From NCBI RefSeq assembly GCF_030687145.1, contig NZ_CP117460.1, positions 3,286,001 through 3,350,000 of the forward strand: a DNA stretch of 64,000 bases, read 5' to 3'. Source of the stretch: Pseudomonas sp. FP1742. Its GTDB lineage: Bacteria > Pseudomonadota > Gammaproteobacteria > Pseudomonadales > Pseudomonadaceae. Each line of letters opens with the position of its first letter. Within the stretch, counting starts at the first letter, position 1. The notes under the pieces are model-generated. The model was given only the letters and a program-made list of their open reading frames with translations, made no database searches and had not been told where the DNA came from. Below, piece after piece: positions 1-8,501 of the stretch. A program made the translations under genes and the position numbers.

Positions 1-667
1 TGCCGACTATTCCGCCATCTGGCTGACCCTGAAACTGGCGTCCCTGACCACGGTCATCCTGCTGATCATTGGCACTCCGATAGCGTTGTGGCTGTCGCGG
101 ACCCAATCCTGGTTGCGCGGCCCGGTCGGGGCGATCGTCGCCCTGCCCCTGGTGCTGCCGCCCACGGTGATTGGCTTTTATTTACTGTTGGCGCTCGGCC
201 CTAACGGGTGGGTCGGTCAGTTCACCCAATCACTGGGTTTCGGCACCCTCACCTTCAGTTTTGCGGGGTTGGTGATCGGCTCGGTGCTGTACTCGATGCC
301 GTTCGTGGTCCAGCCGCTGCAAAATGCCTTTTCCGCCATTGGCATTCGACCGCTGGAAGTGGCCGCTACCTTGCGCGCCAATCCGTGGGATACGTTCTTC
401 CGCGTGATGGTGCCACTGGCCCGCCCCGGATTCGTCACTGCGGCCATTCTCGGATTCGCCCACACCGTCGGCGAGTTCGGCGTGGTGCTGATGATCGGCG
501 GCAACATTCCCGACAAGACCCGCGTGGTCTCGGTGCAGATCTACGATCACGTCGAAGCCATGGAATACGCCCAGGCTCATTGGCTGGCCGGGGCGATGCT
601 GGTGTTCTCTTTTGCGGTGTTGCTGGCGCTCTACTCCAGCCGTAAAACCAAAACGGGTTGGGGTTGA
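1..667 (+). CDS. modB: Molybdate ABC transporter permease ModB (5' end outside window)
   Basis: Inner-membrane permease of the molybdate importer; it forms the channel driven by ModC. The reading frame is open from the first bases of the window, so the N-terminus is missing. What remains has several hydrophobic segments and the cytoplasmic EAA coupling loop ([14 protein letters not shown] followed by a Pro-Leu-Ala-Arg-Pro-Gly stretch), typical of binding-protein-dependent permeases. The C-terminal half matches ModB in length and layout. modC starts 3 bases after the stop, so they are co-transcribed. The substrate is assigned from the family and from ModC; the periplasmic binding protein ModA is expected just upstream, outside the window. 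Confidence 0.9.
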   Translation, partial: ADYSAIWLTLKLASLTTVILLIIGTPIALWLSRTQSWLRGPVGAIVALPLVLPPTVIGFYLLLALGPNGWVGQFTQSLGFGTLTFSFAGLVIGSVLYSMPFVVQPLQNAFSAIGIRPLEVAATLRANPWDTFFRVMVPLARPGFVTAAILGFAHTVGEFGVVLMIGGNIPDKTRVVSVQIYDHVEAMEYAQAHWLAGAMLVFSFAVLLALYSSRKTKTGWG

Positions 668-670
668 TCG

Positions 671-1750
671 ATGATTCAAACGCGCTTGAAGCTGAGTTAT
701 TCGGGGTTCGTCCTGGATGTCGATCTGCAACTGCCCGGCCGTGGAGTGACTGCGCTTTATGGTCACTCCGGCTCGGGCAAAACCACCTGCCTGCGTTGCA
801 TCGCCGGCCTGGAACACGCCGAACAGGGGTTTATCCAGATCAACGATGAAGTCTGGCAGGACAGCGACCGGCGGATTTTCATCCCGCCGCATAAACGCGC
901 CGTGGGTTATGTCTTCCAGGAAGCCAGTCTGTTTCCCCATCTGTCGGTGCGGGGCAATCTTGAGTTCGGCCTCAAGCGTATCCCCCGCCAACAGCGCCGG
1001 GTCGATATGGCCCATGCCACTGAACTGCTGGGAATCAGCCATTTGCTCGACCGCAGCCCGCAGAACCTTTCCGGTGGCGAGCGCCAGCGGATCGGCATCG
1101 CTCGCGCCTTGCTCACCAGCCCCAGATTGTTGCTGATGGACGAACCGCTGGCGGCACTCGATACCCAGCGTAAAAACGAAATCCTGCCGTACCTGCAACG
1201 GTTGCACGATGAACTGGATATCCCCGTGCTGTACGTCAGCCATTCCCAGGATGAAGTTGCGCGGCTCGCCGACCACCTCGTCCTGCTCAGCGACGGCAAG
1301 GCCCTGGCCAGCGGCCCCATCGGCGAAACCCTGGCCCGGCTCGATCTGCCGCTGGCGCTGGGCGACGACGCTGGTGTGGTGATCGAAGGACACGTCAGCG
1401 CTTATGACGCCGACTATCAATTGTTGACCTTGCAACTGCCCGACACCAACCTGAGCATTCGGGTTGCCCACGCGCCGATGACCAAGGGCCAGGCCCTGCG
1501 CTGCAAGGTTCAGGCGCGGGATGTCAGCCTGAGCCTGCAGGGCGTCGAACAGAGCAGCATCCTCAATCGCCTGCCGGTCACGGTGATCAGCGAAATCGGC
1601 GCCGACAACGCCGCTCACGTACTGATCCGCCTCAACGCGGCCGGCACACCGCTGCTGGCGCGAATCACCCGCTACTCCCGGGATCAACTGGGCGTGCACC
1701 CCGGCCAGCAACTGTGGGCGCAAATCAAAGCGGTGGCGGTGCTGGCCTGA
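671..1750 (+). CDS. modC: Molybdate ABC transporter ATP-binding protein ModC
   Basis: ATPase of the molybdate importer, acting on the cytoplasmic face of ModB. 359 aa. Walker A (GHSGSGKTT) lies at residues 31-39, the ABC signature LSGGERQR at about 133-140 and Walker B (LLLMDEP) at 153-159, followed by the D-loop and the switch histidine in YVSHSQDE. Residues from about 290 form a C-terminal TOBE/Mop-like domain, which separates ModC from other importer ATPases. It follows modB by 3 bases. A molybdenum hydroxylase operon sits 5 kb downstream, a plausible consumer of the imported molybdate, though that link is inference. Confidence 0.95.
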   Translation: MIQTRLKLSYSGFVLDVDLQLPGRGVTALYGHSGSGKTTCLRCIAGLEHAEQGFIQINDEVWQDSDRRIFIPPHKRAVGYVFQEASLFPHLSVRGNLEFGLKRIPRQQRRVDMAHATELLGISHLLDRSPQNLSGGERQRIGIARALLTSPRLLLMDEPLAALDTQRKNEILPYLQRLHDELDIPVLYVSHSQDEVARLADHLVLLSDGKALASGPIGETLARLDLPLALGDDAGVVIEGHVSAYDADYQLLTLQLPDTNLSIRVAHAPMTKGQALRCKVQARDVSLSLQGVEQSSILNRLPVTVISEIGADNAAHVLIRLNAAGTPLLARITRYSRDQLGVHPGQQLWAQIKAVAVLA

Positions 1751-1846
1751 AATCTGTCGGCATTCTCCAGACATTCTCCTGGCACCCCGGCAACGGCGCG
1801 TGGTCAATGGCTTAACACCCTGACTCGCCGCCCGGGATTGCCTGCC

Positions 1847-2884
1847 ATGCCAGATACCGCGTTGTCCGATGGACTGCCGTCCGACCTGCATTACGTCGAC
1901 GACAGCCAACCCGGCATCACCCGCAAGAAGCTGCGCGGCGCATTCGGCTATTTCGCTCCGTCGGGTCAGCGCATTACCGATCGGGATGAGATCAAACGCA
2001 TCAATGCCCTCGCGGTACCGCCCGCCTACACCGATGTGTGGATTTGTCCCGATCCGCGCGGCCATCTGCAAGCCACCGGTCGCGATGCCCGTGGCCGCAA
2101 GCAATACCGTTATCACCCGCGCTGGCGCGAAGTGCGCGATGCCGACAAATATTCGCGCTTGCGGGAGTTCGGCCAGGCCCTGCCGAAGCTGCGCAAGCAG
2201 CTTGAAACCCTGTTGGCGACTCCTGGCTTCAGTCGCGACAAGGTGATGGCCACGGTGATTACCTTGCTCGATGCGACGCTGATCCGGGTTGGCAACACGC
2301 AGTACGCTCGGGATAACCGCTCCTATGGCCTGACGACCCTGCGCAACCGTCACGTCGAGATCAACGGCAGTGCAATCCTGTTCCAGTTTCGCGGCAAGAG
2401 CGGCATCGAGCACCAGATCACCGTAAAAGACCGACGCCTGGCACGGATCATCAAGCGCTGCCTGGAGATTCCCGGGCAAAACCTTTTTCAGTATCTGGAC
2501 GAGAACGGCGACCGGCACACCGTCAGCTCCTCCGACGTCAACGCCTACCTGCAGACGCTGACCGGTGCCGATTTCACCGCCAAGGATTACCGCACCTGGG
2601 CTGGCAGCGCACTGGCATTGGCGGTGTTGCGCAAGTTGCAGTGGCAATCGCCAGCCGATGCAAAGCGCCAGGTGGTGGACATGGTCAAGCATGTCGCCCG
2701 GCAATTGGGCAACACCCCGGCGGTTTGCCGCAAGTGCTACATCCACCCGGCGGTCGTCGATGGCTTTATGCAAGGCGCATTGGCCGGACTACCTCCGTCG
2801 CGGGGACGTAAAAGGCTCAGGGCAGAGGAAGTGGCGCTGGCGGTGTTTCTGGAGAAGCTTATCGAGAAGGCTGAAACACCATGA
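1847..2884 (+). CDS. DNA topoisomerase IB
   Basis: Eukaryotic/poxvirus-type topoisomerase that relaxes supercoils through a 3'-phosphotyrosyl intermediate. 345 aa, the usual size of the bacterial enzyme. The N-terminal part (AFGYFAPSGQRITD, then PPAYTDVWICPDPRGHLQATG) is the family's clamp domain; the catalytic core includes GKSGIEHQ, KDYRTWAGS (catalytic Arg near residue 249) and CYIHPAVVDGF, whose Tyr (about residue 298) is the expected nucleophile. I chose the ATG at 1847 over an in-frame TTG at 1838; neither has a strong ribosome site. It is separated from modC by about 95 bases and is probably its own unit. Confidence 0.93.
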   Translation: MPDTALSDGLPSDLHYVDDSQPGITRKKLRGAFGYFAPSGQRITDRDEIKRINALAVPPAYTDVWICPDPRGHLQATGRDARGRKQYRYHPRWREVRDADKYSRLREFGQALPKLRKQLETLLATPGFSRDKVMATVITLLDATLIRVGNTQYARDNRSYGLTTLRNRHVEINGSAILFQFRGKSGIEHQITVKDRRLARIIKRCLEIPGQNLFQYLDENGDRHTVSSSDVNAYLQTLTGADFTAKDYRTWAGSALALAVLRKLQWQSPADAKRQVVDMVKHVARQLGNTPAVCRKCYIHPAVVDGFMQGALAGLPPSRGRKRLRAEEVALAVFLEKLIEKAETP

Positions 2885-2928
2885 GTCGTCTTCAAGGGTA
2901 GTGAACCGACGAACTGACCCGCCAGTTT

Positions 2929-2957
2929 TTTGCATGATCGCCAAGCGCTTCTATGCT
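2929..2957 (+). promoter_or_regulatory. Candidate promoter for the small gene at 2989
   Basis: TTTGCA (2929-2934) and TATGCT (2952-2957) are 17 bases apart, and the -10 has the CTATGCTT form favoured by sigma-S. An ATG at 2953 lies inside this -10, which argues that translation begins at 2989 instead. Inferred from sequence only. Confidence 0.4.
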
Positions 2958-2988
2958 TGATCTGAACACGAACAGCTTCGGTGACGCC

Positions 2989-3213
2989 ATGGAAGACATT
3001 TTCGTTGTGAAACGCTGCAACAAGATCATCGTTCATGGCCGCCGGGCCGGAGAAACCGCTCATCCACCACACGACGCCGCTGTCTGGTATCGCATCATCG
3101 ATACCCGCACTCGCGGCTTTATCGGTGACGGTTACGATCTTGAAGAGGACGCCAGGCGCGAATGTCGCCGGCTTAACGCGGCCAGTTCGCCCGTGTCGCA
3201 CGGGTTGGCTTGA
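2989..3213 (+). CDS. Small conserved hypothetical protein (74 aa)
   Basis: Unknown function. The product begins MEDIFVVKRCNKIIVHGRR and contains a compact, charged alpha/beta-looking sequence with YRIIDTRTRGFIGDGYDLEEDARREC, and no signal peptide or membrane segment. An alternative start at 2953 would add 12 residues but falls in a candidate -10 box; GGTGA just before 2989 can serve as a ribosome site. It is the first of three small genes (2989, 3346, 3891) separated by terminator-like hairpins. A sigma-S-type -10 lies just downstream, so a stationary-phase or stress role is a reasonable guess and nothing more. Confidence 0.6.
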   Translation: MEDIFVVKRCNKIIVHGRRAGETAHPPHDAAVWYRIIDTRTRGFIGDGYDLEEDARRECRRLNAASSPVSHGLA

Positions 3214-3238
3214 CGCCGGCCACTTTCATTTTCCGGGT

Positions 3239-3246
3239 CTATACTT
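3239..3246 (+). promoter_or_regulatory. Sigma-S-type extended -10 (CTATACTT)
   Basis: The octamer CTATACTT is a close match to the RpoS-preferred -10. No good -35 lies at 17 bases, which is tolerated by sigma-S. It precedes the gene at 3346, but a terminator-like hairpin stands between them. Confidence 0.4.
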
Positions 3247-3280
3247 GAAGGAGCTGAAGGACCAGCGACCCATCGGCAGA

Positions 3281-3305
3281 AAGCTCGCTCCCCCGCGGGC
3301 TTTTT
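3281..3305 (+). terminator. Rho-independent terminator-like hairpin
   Basis: Stem AAGCTCGC (3281-3288) pairs with GCGGGCTT (3295-3302) with one G-U pair, followed by five Ts. It ends the transcript of the 2989 gene or attenuates a transcript starting near 3252. Confidence 0.6.
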
Positions 3306-3345
3306 GTTGCCCTTTAGCCGATTTCCTTGAACGGAGGTGATTGTC

Positions 3346-3594
3346 ATGTCCGAGAAAGAGTCTATCGCCACCCTGCTCACCCTGCTTGACTCCCGTCAGG
3401 CCCGCCTTGCTGCTGCGTGCAAGGAGATCGCCGATTGGGTCGATCATCAAGGGGGGCATCCGACAGCGCTCAGGATTCGTGACCGCTTGAACGACATCGA
3501 GAAAGACACGCCGCAGATTCGTAGCGCGTTGTCTGCACTCAAACATGTCGAGCCGCCACTGCCTCGGTTCAAATCAGGCGACCGCGTTATTTGA
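3346..3594 (+). CDS. Small helical hypothetical protein (82 aa)
   Basis: Unknown function. The product (MSEKESIATLLTLLDSRQ...) reads as a short antiparallel helical protein: two amphipathic helices around a turn at WVDHQGG, then a second pair ending KHVEPPLPRFKSGDRVI. The start is set by GGAGG at 3333-3337, eight bases before the ATG; a GTG at 3337 overlaps that site and is rejected. A broken gene at 19699 has the same architecture (short helix, a tryptophan-containing turn before NG or GG, then a helix ending in ALETLD-like sequence), so this looks like a small Pseudomonas paralog family. Confidence 0.65.
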   Translation: MSEKESIATLLTLLDSRQARLAAACKEIADWVDHQGGHPTALRIRDRLNDIEKDTPQIRSALSALKHVEPPLPRFKSGDRVI

Positions 3595-3689
3595 GCCAGG
3601 GACAGAGTCCAATCCAGCACACCTGAGCGGTGACCTCTTCGTCACCGTGGTTGTGCCTGCCTGCCCGACTCGCGCTGCCGCCCAACCCG

Positions 3690-3712
3690 GCCCGGTTTGC
3701 CGGGCTTTTTTT
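3690..3712 (+). terminator. Rho-independent terminator
   Basis: GCCCGG (3690-3695), loop TTTG, CCGGGC (3700-3705), then seven Ts. It ends the 3346 gene. Confidence 0.8.
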
Positions 3713-3788
3713 ATACGTGCTTTGACCATTTCACATTGCCTTCACAACCGAGCCCCTACAGTTCACTTGCTCCTTTGAAAACATCCCC

Positions 3789-3817
3789 TGGCCCGCCCGC
3801 ATGCGGGCCATTTTTTT
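3789..3817 (+). terminator. Rho-independent terminator-like hairpin
   Basis: Perfect 8-bp stem TGGCCCGC/GCGGGCCA (3789-3796, 3803-3810) followed by seven Ts. It lies only 74 bases before the ATG of the next small gene. The stretch 3713-3788 holds no gene. Confidence 0.75.
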
Positions 3818-3890
3818 GCCTGCCATATCCCGAACGAACGCCCTCATCCGCCGGTTGTCGAACGCTTACACATCACGAAGGAGATGTCCC

Positions 3891-4175
3891 ATGGTCACTC
3901 ACTTCAAAGTCGGCGGGCACCTGGCCTGCGGGCACAAAGGCAGCAACTTGACCTCCAGCAGCATACTGAACCGCGTCAAATGCAGAAGCTGCCGCAACAC
4001 CGATGCGTTCAAAGAAGCGCGCAAAACCGAACGTAACGCCGCCCGTCGGGCCGCACGCAAGGCCAAAGCCACCCACACCGCCAATGATTGGCGCTCAGAG
4101 TGGACCCAACGGCTGATCGAAATGCCCGGACGGCAAAGACTGCCACGTGGTTTTACTGGTCAGCCATTTGTGTAG
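3891..4175 (+). CDS. Small basic protein with zinc-ribbon-like cysteines (94 aa)
   Basis: Unknown function. The N-terminal third carries ACGHKG and CRSC, four potential metal ligands (Cys, His, Cys, Cys) in a zinc-ribbon-like spacing; the middle is rich in Arg/Lys/Ala (RKTERNAARRAARKAK), suggesting nucleic-acid contact. The ATG at 3891 is preceded by AAGGAGAT at good spacing, so it is preferred over upstream in-frame codons. It lies directly after a strong hairpin terminator. Conserved small protein in character, but no role can be read from sequence. Confidence 0.65.
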   Translation: MVTHFKVGGHLACGHKGSNLTSSSILNRVKCRSCRNTDAFKEARKTERNAARRAARKAKATHTANDWRSEWTQRLIEMPGRQRLPRGFTGQPFV

Positions 4176-4235
4176 CTGAGGCGCTTGGCCGTGCCCGGCT
4201 TATGGTTCGAGCGCAGCAAGTGACGGGCAATGAAT

Positions 4236-5153
4236 CTATCGGCTATTCAATCCACCAGGCGTGAGGATTTCCTCCAGAAAATCGATAAACACATTGATCC
4301 GGCTGGAACCCCGGTGATTGGGCAAGTACAGCGCATTGATGCAACTGCTCGCACTGCCGGGGTTGACTTCGTAATGCTCCAGCAACCGCGTCAACCGGCC
4401 TGCGGCGACATCGTCTCGCACCAGCCAGTCGGCCAGCAGGGTCACCCCGCCGCCGGCGATTGCCGCTTCGCGCAGGATGTCGGCGTTGTTGCTTTGCAGG
4501 CGGCCATGCACATTGAGCTGGATGGTTTCTTCGTCGCCCTGGAACGTCCAGTAATGGTGCGAACCGCCGTAATCGAAGCGCAGGCATTGGTGCTCGAGCA
4601 AGTCGCGAGGATGACACGGCGCCGTGTGGCGGCTCAGGTAATCCGGGCTGGCCACTACCCAGCGCTGGAAGGCCCCTACCCGTTTACTGACGATGTCTTC
4701 ACTGACTACCGACGATCCCAGACGCACTGACACATCGATCTGTTCGCTCAGCAGGTCGCTGACCTGATCGCTCAACGACACACTTATTTCCAGTCCCGGA
4801 TGGCGCTCGAGCAAGCGGCCCAGATGCGGCGCGATGATCCGCCGACCGAACTCGACGGGCACGCTGATCCGCAGGCGTCCTTGCGCCTCGCTGCCACGGT
4901 CGGCAACCACGGCATCGGCTTCGTCGATGGCGTCAAGAATCGCCACAGCCTTTTCGAAATAGGTTTGCCCGGCGACGGTCACGCTGGTGTTGCGTGTCGT
5001 GCGGTTGAGCAGGCTGGCGCCGAGCTCGTTTTCCAGCCCCGCCACCTGGCGAGTGACCGAAGACGTCGAGATGCCGAGCTTGCGCGCCGCGGAGGAATAA
5101 CCGCCGCAACGCACGGTTTCAACAAACATCTTCAGTGCCAGCAACTTGTCCAT
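4236..5153 (-). CDS. LysR-family transcriptional regulator
   Basis: 305 aa, CrgA-like subgroup. The winged HTH occupies residues 1-65 (MDKLLALKMFVETV..., then SSVTRQVAGLENELG), followed by a LysR substrate-binding domain. The ATG at 5153 gives the standard family N-terminus; longer starts add unrelated residues. It lies downstream of, and co-directional with, the MFS transporter at 5254, 100 bases away. Such pairs usually encode a regulator and the exporter it controls, but the ligand is unknown. Confidence 0.9.
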   Translation of the reverse strand: MDKLLALKMFVETVRCGGYSSAARKLGISTSSVTRQVAGLENELGASLLNRTTRNTSVTVAGQTYFEKAVAILDAIDEADAVVADRGSEAQGRLRISVPVEFGRRIIAPHLGRLLERHPGLEISVSLSDQVSDLLSEQIDVSVRLGSSVVSEDIVSKRVGAFQRWVVASPDYLSRHTAPCHPRDLLEHQCLRFDYGGSHHYWTFQGDEETIQLNVHGRLQSNNADILREAAIAGGGVTLLADWLVRDDVAAGRLTRLLEHYEVNPGSASSCINALYLPNHRGSSRINVFIDFLEEILTPGGLNSR

Positions 5154-5253
5154 AAGCGGAATCCGGTCAAAAAGAAACGGTGATGATAGTGCATCACCGT
5201 TCGCCAGCCGTCTTGTATGACCGTGCTTCACCGGACGCCCCCACACCCGGCGC

Positions 5254-6453
5254 TCAGGCATTGGCCTTGCGACCGAGGAACATCACCAAAGCCAGGGTCG
5301 GGAGCAATGCCACCGATGCGGCAGACAGGTTCCAGCCGAAGTGTTCGTAGAGCGGGCTCGCCACCAGCGATCCCAAGGCACCGCCAACGAAGATGCTGGT
5401 CATGTACACGGCGTTGAGTCGTGCCCGGCTGTGCGGGTCGATGGCGTACACCTCGCGCTGGCCCAGCACCATGTTCAGTTGCACGGCGAAATCCAGCAAC
5501 ACCGCACACACCACCAGCCACAGGTAACTGCTGCCCGGCAGCGCAGCGATCAACAATGAAGCCGGTGCCAGCAGCAGTGCGACCAGTGTTCCGCGGCGGC
5601 CGTGACCGGCATCGGCCAAGCGCCCGGCAATCGGCGCAGCGACTGCACCTACCGCTCCGACCAGGGCAAAAATCGCCACCTGCGCCTGGCTGAAACCGTG
5701 GTGACGCATCAGCTCAATCGGCGCGAGGGTCCAGAACAGGCTGAAGCTGGCGAATAACAACCCCTGATACAACGAACGTTGACGCAGCACCGGGTAGCGA
5801 CGGGCAAGGGTAAACACCGAGCCGATCAACGCGGCATAAGTCGCCTGATGCGTCGGCACACGGCGCGGCAGCGCAGCCGCGGTGATCAGGGCGATGACGG
5901 CCATCAGTGCCGCCGCGCTGTAAAACACCCCGCGCCAGCCGAACACGTCCACCAGCAGGCTGGACAACGGACGCGACAACAGAATGCCCAGCAGCAGCCC
6001 GCTCATGATATTGCCCACCACGCGGCCGCGCGTGGCTTCGGGTGCCAGGTGCGCCGCCAGTGGCACCAGAATCTGCACCGAGATTGAAGTCAGGCCGATC
6101 AGCAATGAAAACACGAGGAACATCGACGGCGAGTGCGTCAACCCGGCACACAACAGCGTAACGCTCGCCGCGAGGGTGAAGCCCACGACCAGCCGCCGGT
6201 TTTCCATCAGGTCGGCCAGCGGCACCAGCAACAGCAGACCCAGCGCATAACCAAACTGTGTGAGTGAAACGATCAGGCTGGCATTGGCGCTGGACAGGCC
6301 AATCTGCGGCGCAATCAGTTCGACAATCGGCTGGGCGTAATAGAGGTTGGCCACGACCGCGCCGCAGCAAAACGCCAGGAACGCGACCATCAGGCCGGAG
6401 AGTGAAGCAGGCTGTTCGGCCTTGGCCGCCGCTGCGGGGTTACCCGTGAGCAT
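5254..6453 (-). CDS. MFS transporter (drug/sugar efflux type)
   Basis: 399 aa with twelve predicted membrane segments. The loop 2-3 motif appears as LVPLADLMENRRLVV, a variant of the MFS G-x-x-x-D-R signature, and the N-terminal FLAFCCGAVVANLYYAQPIV segment is typical of YnfM/arabinose-efflux-like members. It acts at the inner membrane as a proton-coupled exporter; the substrate cannot be deduced. It is divergent from the molybdenum hydroxylase operon, and the shared intergenic region (6454-6694) presumably carries both promoters. A LysR gene follows it. Confidence 0.9.
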   Translation of the reverse strand: MLTGNPAAAAKAEQPASLSGLMVAFLAFCCGAVVANLYYAQPIVELIAPQIGLSSANASLIVSLTQFGYALGLLLLVPLADLMENRRLVVGFTLAASVTLLCAGLTHSPSMFLVFSLLIGLTSISVQILVPLAAHLAPEATRGRVVGNIMSGLLLGILLSRPLSSLLVDVFGWRGVFYSAAALMAVIALITAAALPRRVPTHQATYAALIGSVFTLARRYPVLRQRSLYQGLLFASFSLFWTLAPIELMRHHGFSQAQVAIFALVGAVGAVAAPIAGRLADAGHGRRGTLVALLLAPASLLIAALPGSSYLWLVVCAVLLDFAVQLNMVLGQREVYAIDPHSRARLNAVYMTSIFVGGALGSLVASPLYEHFGWNLSAASVALLPTLALVMFLGRKANA

Positions 6454-6694
6454 GATGACACCTCGTTGAGTTCAGGAAAGTGGTGCCAAGGCTAAGGGCA
6501 TGGGCCGACACAGAGAATCCATGCCACCGGCAATGCAGTGATGCGCCATCCGCAACGACCCCGGCGTTGCTGTTGGCGCAAAGCGCTATTGCGCGACGTG
6601 GCAATACTCCGCCGCTCGCGTCTTCTCTACCCTTGGGCACTTGGCGCAGGGCTCTCCATCAGCGCCCTTCCCCCGGTTGCTCAAGGAGCTGTTC

Positions 6695-6754
6695 ATGACC
6701 CCGAATCCTTCATCGATGCGCACCGCGCGTCCCTCGTGTTTCAAATCCTCATGA
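6695..6754 (+). CDS. Possible 19-codon leader ORF coupled to the cytochrome c gene
   Basis: ATG at 6695 has a good ribosome site (AAGGAG, 4-6 bases upstream) and encodes MTPNPSSMRTARPSCFKSS. Its TGA overlaps the ATG of the cytochrome c gene (ATGA at 6751), while that ATG lacks its own Shine-Dalgarno. This is the arrangement of a translationally coupled leader. It could also mean that the cytochrome gene is misread here; no expression evidence. Confidence 0.4.
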   Translation: MTPNPSSMRTARPSCFKSS

Positions 6755-8031
6755 AGGGCAACTTCCTGAGATCCAGCCCCCTCTGGATCAGCGCGGCCGT
6801 CCTCGCTTCGATCGGCGCAATCGGCGCGGCGCTGCTGATGTGGCGCCCGGCGATAGCACCGATTGAGCGCCCGCGAACGTTCGATGCCGCGCAATTGCAG
6901 CGCGGTGCGCGGGTGGTCGAAGCCGGCGATTGTGCGGTGTGCCATACGCGTCCGGGCGGTCAATACATGGCGGGCGGGCTGCCGCTGGTGACGCCGTTCG
7001 GCACGCTCTACAGCACCAACATCACACCCGACCCGCAGACCGGTATCGGCCAATGGTCACTGCCGGCGTTCGAGCGGGCGATGCGTGAAGGGATCTCCCG
7101 CGATGGCCACTTCTTGTACCCCGCCTTCCCGTACGTGCACTACCGGCGCATGAGCGAAGACGACATTGCCGACGCGTATGCGTACTTGATGAGCGGCCCT
7201 GCCGTGAACTCACCGGCCATGCAAAACCACATGAATTTTCCGATGAACATCCGGCCGCTGGTGTCGTTCTGGAATCTGCTGTTTCTGCATGCAAAGCCGC
7301 TGACGCCGGTGGCGCAACAATCTGAAGCGTGGAATCGCGGACGTTATCTGGTTGAAGGCCCCGGCCACTGCGCAGGCTGCCATTCACCGTTGAACCTGAT
7401 CGGTGCCGAGAAGTCCGGCGAGAGCCTCGCGGGCGGTGAGGTGGATGGCTGGGAGGCACCTTCGCTGCTCGGCATGGCCCGTCGCGCAAACCCGTGGAGC
7501 ACTGAGCAGTTGGTCCACTATCTGCGGGCAGAAGTGGTGGACGGGCACGGCACAGCCGCAGGCCCGATGCGCCCGGTCAGCCTCAGTCTGGCTCGCTTGC
7601 CGGTCAGCGACGCAGAGGCGATTGCCGAGTATTTGCTAAGCCTGCAAACCAAGGCTGCGATCACCGAAATCCAACCCGGCGCCGGGAGCGTTGAGACCTT
7701 GGACCAGACCAGCGGCGCCCTGCTGTTCGCCAGTGCCTGCGCCGGTTGTCATGCCCCTGCGGCGCCGATGCGCGAAATCGACGGGCGTCCGGGGCTGGAT
7801 CGCACCTCGGCGCTGCTAGCCCCGAGTGCACGCAACTTCCTGAAAACCGTGCTCGAAGGTGTGCCGGCAACTCCGGGCGTGCCCGGACCGGTCATGCCGC
7901 CGTTTGCCGCCAGCCTGGACAACGTTCAACTCACCGCCCTGGCGTCCTACCTGCGCCAGCAAGCCAGACCTGACCAACCCTGGACAGAACTTTCTTCCAC
8001 TATTGAAGCGATCCGTCAGGAGACGAAATGA
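6751..8031 (+). CDS. Triheme cytochrome c subunit of a molybdenum hydroxylase
   Basis: 426 aa with an N-terminal membrane anchor or signal (residues 11-30, LWISAAVLASIGAIGAALLM) and three CxxCH heme sites at about residues 61-65 (CAVCH), 207-211 and 330-334 (both CAGCH). Three-heme subunits of this kind pass electrons from periplasmic dehydrogenases to the respiratory chain, as in gluconate and alcohol dehydrogenases and in nicotinate/isoquinoline-type hydroxylases. The gene overlaps the 2Fe-2S subunit by ATGA, so the three genes form one operon. The start at 6751 lacks its own ribosome site and may depend on the leader ORF ending there. Confidence 0.9.
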   Translation: MKGNFLRSSPLWISAAVLASIGAIGAALLMWRPAIAPIERPRTFDAAQLQRGARVVEAGDCAVCHTRPGGQYMAGGLPLVTPFGTLYSTNITPDPQTGIGQWSLPAFERAMREGISRDGHFLYPAFPYVHYRRMSEDDIADAYAYLMSGPAVNSPAMQNHMNFPMNIRPLVSFWNLLFLHAKPLTPVAQQSEAWNRGRYLVEGPGHCAGCHSPLNLIGAEKSGESLAGGEVDGWEAPSLLGMARRANPWSTEQLVHYLRAEVVDGHGTAAGPMRPVSLSLARLPVSDAEAIAEYLLSLQTKAAITEIQPGAGSVETLDQTSGALLFASACAGCHAPAAPMREIDGRPGLDRTSALLAPSARNFLKTVLEGVPATPGVPGPVMPPFAASLDNVQLTALASYLRQQARPDQPWTELSSTIEAIRQETK

Positions 8032-8501
8032 CCCAAGTCACGCTCAACGTCAACGGCTCGGCCCAAGCCTTGGAGCTGGAACCTGACATGCCGCTGCTCT
8101 ATGCGCTACGCAATCATCTGGGGCTGAACGGTGCCAAGTACGGGTGTGGCTTGGGGCAGTGCGGCGCCTGTACGGTCATCGTCGATGACAAACCGGTCTT
8201 TTCTTGCGTGACGCCCTGCGCAGGCCTTGAAGGCAAGAAGGTTCGAACGGTTGAAAGCCTCGGTACCGCCGAACGTCCCGGCCCTTTGCAAAAAGCCTTT
8301 ATCGATAAACAGGCGGCCCAATGCGGCTACTGCATCGCCGGCATGCTGATGCGCGCGCAGTCATTGCTGGAAAGCAATCCGCACCCGGACGAGCAGACCA
8401 TTCGCGAGCACATGGCAGGCAACCTGTGTCGTTGTGGCACCCACCTGCGGATTATCGAGGCCATCAGCCTGGTGGCCGGGCAAGACGGGAGCGCGACATG
8501 A
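8028..8501 (+). CDS. 2Fe-2S subunit of a xanthine-oxidase-family molybdenum hydroxylase
   Basis: 157 aa, IorA/CoxS-type small subunit. The N-terminal plant-type 2Fe-2S domain has YGCGLGQCGACTV plus a later Cys (SCVTPC); the C-terminal helical domain has QCGYCIAGM and NLCRCG, the ligands of the second cluster. It carries electrons from the Mo site to the cytochrome subunit. Start and stop overlap both neighbours by ATGA, which fixes the ATG at 8028. No Tat signal is visible, so it presumably travels out with the Mo subunit as a folded complex. Confidence 0.93.
   Translation: MTQVTLNVNGSAQALELEPDMPLLYALRNHLGLNGAKYGCGLGQCGACTVIVDDKPVFSCVTPCAGLEGKKVRTVESLGTAERPGPLQKAFIDKQAAQCGYCIAGMLMRAQSLLESNPHPDEQTIREHMAGNLCRCGTHLRIIEAISLVAGQDGSAT

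Noticed and set aside
230..2773. 847-codon minus-strand frame opposite modB, modC and topoisomerase IB
   Set aside because: It mirrors three well-supported genes in a high-GC strand; composition is Gln/Arg/His-rich and no domain is visible.
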